Shown here: piece by piece, positions 61,674 through 64,000 of the stretch
Numbering within the stretch: the first letter of the stretch is position 1
Layout of the letters: each line of letters starts with the position of its first letter
Assembly (NCBI GenBank): GCA_046330255.1
Contig: JAXLTC010000001.1
Span: 1,364,001-1,428,000, forward strand
DNA length: 64,000 nt
Direction of reading: 5' to 3'
From: JBBSBL01 sp046330255
GTDB lineage: Bacteria > Actinomycetota > Thermoleophilia > Solirubrobacterales > Solirubrobacteraceae
Position numbers and translations under genes: made by a program
The notes under the pieces: generated by a model
Told to the model about the DNA's origin: nothing
The model's input: the letters and a program-made list of their open reading frames with translations, nothing else
Database searches by the model: none

Positions 61674-62564
61674 ATGCGCCGCCCCGACGACACACCCGCC
61701 GCCACGCGCCGCCGCAGGCGAGCGACGGGCGCCGTTGCGCTGCTGCTCGCGTTGCTGGCGGCGGCCACGACCCTGCCGGCGGCGGCGCCCGGCGCGAGCG
61801 GCGGCGCGTCGCCGACCGCCGCCCCGCCGGCGTCGGTCCTCGGCGCGCGCAATCCGTGGCGCCTCGGCACGCGCACCCTGCGCCGCGGAGCCCGCGGCGA
61901 CGACGTCCGCGCGCTGCAGTGGCTGCTGACGCGACTCGGGTACCGCACCGCGATCAGCGGGGGCTTCGACCGCGCGACGACCCGCTCGGTGCGGCGCTTC
62001 GAGCGCGACGAGGGCCTGCGCGTCGACGGGGTGGTCGGCCGGCGCGCGCGCCGTGCGCTGCTGCGCTCGAAGGGCAATCCGCTCTCGCTCGCGGCGACCA
62101 GCGGCTGGGTGTTCCCGATGACGCCGATGCGCAGGGTGCTGCCCCCGGCGATGTGGACGCCGGACCAGGGCGTCGACATCCCGACGCTCAACGAGGCATG
62201 CGACCGCAGGGTGCCGGTGCTGGCGGTCGAGAGCGGCACGGTGGCGCAGATCGGGATCAGCGGCTTCGGCCGCTGGGCCCCGGTCGTCAAGCTCGACCAC
62301 GGCCCGTTCGCCGGTCGCTACGTCTACTACGGGCACACCAAGCCGAACCTCGTGCGCAAGGGCGACCACGTCGAGCGCGGCCAGCCGATCGCGCGCATCG
62401 GCTGCGGCTCGGTCGGGATCTCGTCGGCACCGCACCTCGAGATCGGCATGAGCGCCCCGGGCGGGCCGCCGTGCTGCCCCGGCTTCGGCGAGACCGCCCC
62501 CGTCGTGAGCAAGATCATGCGCACGCTGTGGGCAGAGGCCGCGGCGGCGCGCAGGCGTCGCTGA
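61674..62564 (+). CDS. Exported peptidoglycan-binding / M23-like (LytM) protein with altered zinc ligands
   Basis: A 296-residue protein: signal peptide (basic run, then TGAVALLLALLAAATTLPAAA), PG_binding_1 domain (RRGARGDDVRALQWLLTRLGY to VDGVVGRRARRALL) and an M23/LytM-like domain (VPVLAVESGTVAQIG, YVYYGHTKPNLVRKGDHVERGQPIARIG, SAPHLEIGM). The first zinc ligand His (HxxxD) is Asp in PDQGVD, and HLH reads HLE. So two of three zinc ligands differ and hydrolysis is doubtful; it may be an amidase activator or scaffold. Expressed from the c-di-AMP riboswitch. Confidence 0.78.
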   Translation: MRRPDDTPAATRRRRRATGAVALLLALLAAATTLPAAAPGASGGASPTAAPPASVLGARNPWRLGTRTLRRGARGDDVRALQWLLTRLGYRTAISGGFDRATTRSVRRFERDEGLRVDGVVGRRARRALLRSKGNPLSLAATSGWVFPMTPMRRVLPPAMWTPDQGVDIPTLNEACDRRVPVLAVESGTVAQIGISGFGRWAPVVKLDHGPFAGRYVYYGHTKPNLVRKGDHVERGQPIARIGCGSVGISSAPHLEIGMSAPGGPPCCPGFGETAPVVSKIMRTLWAEAAAARRRR

Positions 62565-62665
62565 GCTCCGGGCGCCGGCGGCGCGCTCGGTCCTCGCCCA
62601 CCGGCTCCATCGACTCGCCGCAGATCTCGCAGCGCGTGCCAGGGGCACTGTCGCCGCCACCGGCG

Positions 62666-62902
62666 CTAGCGGGAGGGCGTTGTCGGCGGGGCCTGCCGCG
62701 GCTCCACCGGGACCGTCGGCTGCCGAGGCTCCGTCATCGCCGGCTCCGTCGGAGAGGTGACCGTGAAGCCGGGCGCGGACGACGAGCGCTCCTGCGGTCC
62801 CTCGAGGATCGCGGTCAGCCCGGCGGCCAGCAGCAGCGCGATCGCGACGATCATGAGGATCCTGCTGGCGGGTGTGCGGCGCGGGCCCTGCGAGGCGCCC
62901 AT
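62666..62902 (-). CDS. Small single-TM protein with Pro/Thr-rich tail (78 aa)
   Basis: A cytoplasmic basic start (MGASQGPRRTPASR), one TM segment (ILMIVAIALLLAAGLTAIL) and an extracellular-looking Pro/Glu/Thr tail ending QAPPTTPSR. The ATG at 62902 is supported by TACGGT nine bases upstream (62912-62917); the longer open frame is discarded. Function unknown. Confidence 0.5.
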   Translation of the reverse strand: MGASQGPRRTPASRILMIVAIALLLAAGLTAILEGPQERSSSAPGFTVTSPTEPAMTEPRQPTVPVEPRQAPPTTPSR

Positions 62903-63156
62903 GACCTTGCGACCGTAGCCCGCCCGGGGGCGGCCGCGCAACCGGACCGGGACGGAAACGACCCCGAGGAGCAGCGGATCTGCGAGGCTCCGCGCCGATC
63001 CTCCGATGCCGCGCCGACGCTGCCACCCGACCACGCTCCCCGGCGGCGGCCGCGGCCGGCGGCCCCGGCCTCGCGAGCGCCGCCGGGCCGTCCCGCCCGC
63101 CGCCCGACATGCGCCCGGGACGTGAGCTCGCGCGGGCACCGGGGACGGCGCACGCC

Positions 63157-64000
63157 GTGAGGCCGGCTGCCGCCTTGCTCACGGCGCTGGCCCTCATCCT
63201 GGCCGGCCCACCGGCGGCGAGCGCTCGTGCCGTCACCGGCGCGGCTCCGCACTTCACGACCGCCGTGAGCCCGTTCACGGTCGGCCAGGCCCCGGACTGG
63301 CTCGACTCGCGAACCGTCGTCTACCACGCACGGCAGCCCGGCGGCGAGATCCAGATCGTGCGCTCGGCGCTCGACGGGCGCGGGCGGCGGTGCCTGACGT
63401 GCGGGCTCGCGGGACCGAACCAGGTGCCGGTCGTCCAACCGCGCGGCGGACGCTGGATCCTCTTCCACTCCTGGAGCGGACATCGCGTCCGCGTGGGCGG
63501 GCCGGGCTTCGGGGGCATAGGCTCGGACGTCTGGGTGATGACCCGCGACGGTCGCCGCCGCACGGATCTCACCCCCGGCGGCGAGTTGCGCGACAACTTC
63601 CACGCCTACTGGTCCGCGGACGGGCGCCACGTCGTCTGGACCGCGCTCAACTGGGACCCTGCGACGGACGGCACCGGCCGCTCCGACATCCGGGTCGCGC
63701 GCTTCGACCCCAACGGCCCGCGCGGCCCGCGCCTGGTCGGCGCGCACTCGGTCCGGCCGCCCAACGGGCACTGGTACGAGACCCAGTGGTGGGCGCCCGA
63801 CGGCTCGGGCTTCCTCTACACCGAGACGGCCGGCACGGCGCTCAACCCGGAGTTGTTCTTCTGCCGCCTGCCCGATCCCGATCGCGGCGCGTGCCGCCCC
63901 CAGCGCCTGACCCGCAACCCGGCCTGGGACGAGCAGGCGGTCTTCACCCCGGACATGCGCCGGATCCTCTTCATGTCCACGCGCGACCACGCGGGCGCGT
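63157..64000 (+). CDS. Exported TolB-like (PD40) beta-propeller protein, cut by window end
   Basis: 281 codons are visible and the frame is open at the window edge. The GTG start gives a signal peptide (AAALLTALALILAGPPAASA). Propeller blades follow: QAPDWLDSRTVVYHAR, IQIVRSALDGRGRR, DVWVMTRDGRRRTDLTPG, AYWSADGRHVVWTALNW, WWAPDGSGFLYTET and AVFTPDMRRILFMSTRD, the PD40/WD40-like repeat of TolB. Two Cys (CLTC) lie in one loop. Role unknown; likely a surface protein. Confidence 0.75.
   Translation, partial: MRPAAALLTALALILAGPPAASARAVTGAAPHFTTAVSPFTVGQAPDWLDSRTVVYHARQPGGEIQIVRSALDGRGRRCLTCGLAGPNQVPVVQPRGGRWILFHSWSGHRVRVGGPGFGGIGSDVWVMTRDGRRRTDLTPGGELRDNFHAYWSADGRHVVWTALNWDPATDGTGRSDIRVARFDPNGPRGPRLVGAHSVRPPNGHWYETQWWAPDGSGFLYTETAGTALNPELFFCRLPDPDRGACRPQRLTRNPAWDEQAVFTPDMRRILFMSTRDHAGA

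Noticed and set aside
62566..62660. Possible zinc-knuckle peptide on the minus strand (TRCEICGESMEPVGED)
   Set aside because: No start codon or ribosome site in frame and only one CxxC; could be a gene remnant but cannot be supported.

Overview
The window is very GC-rich chromosomal DNA that is densely packed with genes and uses many GTG and TTG starts. Three features point to an actinobacterium: a dnaK-grpE-dnaJ-hspR operon, an actinobacterial-type inositol-3-phosphate synthase, and a PimA-like glycosyltransferase beside a CDP-alcohol phosphotransferase. The mix of genes and the GC skew of the third codon position suggest Thermoleophilia (Solirubrobacterales-like). That placement is an inference; there is no rRNA or tRNA gene in the window to anchor it.

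Layout. (1) 1-11465, mostly minus strand: a purine cluster in the transcription order GYD-domain gene, purD, purE, purB, [two secreted-protein genes], purC, purS, purQ, purL, purF (cut by the window start). (2) 11.5-19.9 kb: a secreted hypothetical, clpB, a SpoIIAA-like gene and the heat-shock operon dnaK-grpE-dnaJ-hspR. (3) 19.9-24.0 kb: endonuclease III, a PfkB sugar kinase, an epoxide-hydrolase-like enzyme and a polytopic membrane protein. (4) 24.1-29.7 kb: a phosphoinositide cassette (PAP2-type phosphotransferase, CDP-alcohol phosphotransferase, ino1, a GT4-PHP fusion) and a divergent uracil-DNA-glycosylase-like gene. (5) 30-36.8 kb: a quinone oxidoreductase, a decayed segment holding a CDF transporter pseudogene and a 28-nt poly-C tract, then csoR divergent from two P-type ATPases. 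(6) 36.8-40.9 kb: argF, a phasin-like gene, an RlmD-type methyltransferase, an EEP-family hydrolase and a SnoaL-like gene. (7) 41-44 kb: thiO-thiS-thiG behind a TPP riboswitch, divergent from thiE. (8) 44-54.8 kb: a thioesterase, an Rv1264-like adenylate cyclase, the pyruvate dehydrogenase genes (lpdA, pdhA, pdhB, E2) and the lipoate genes (lipB, a methyltransferase, lipA). (9) 54.8-64 kb: GDPD, a rhomboid-like protein, a D,D-carboxypeptidase, an RlpA-like protein, a paired acyl-CoA dehydrogenase operon, a c-di-AMP riboswitch with an M23-like protein, and a truncated TolB-like propeller.

The genes work in clear blocks. The E3-E1-E2 genes are followed by LipB and LipA, which supply the lipoyl cofactor that E2 needs. 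CsoR sits between two tandem TACCC-N5-GGGTA operators and the export ATPases. ThiS, ThiG and ThiO make the thiazole half of thiamine under TPP control, and ThiE joins the two halves.

Beyond the genes, the non-coding DNA holds several recurrent structures. One is a 49-nt ungapped hairpin element in three copies (19851, 25655, 40384). A second is an unrelated 43-nt hairpin element in three copies (29882, 31730, 51683). A third is a repeated promoter layout: a TANNNT-like hexamer 6-9 nt before an ATG or GTG, implying widespread leaderless transcription; it decides several start codons here. The strangest spot is the 28-C run at 31550, into which two broken genes converge.
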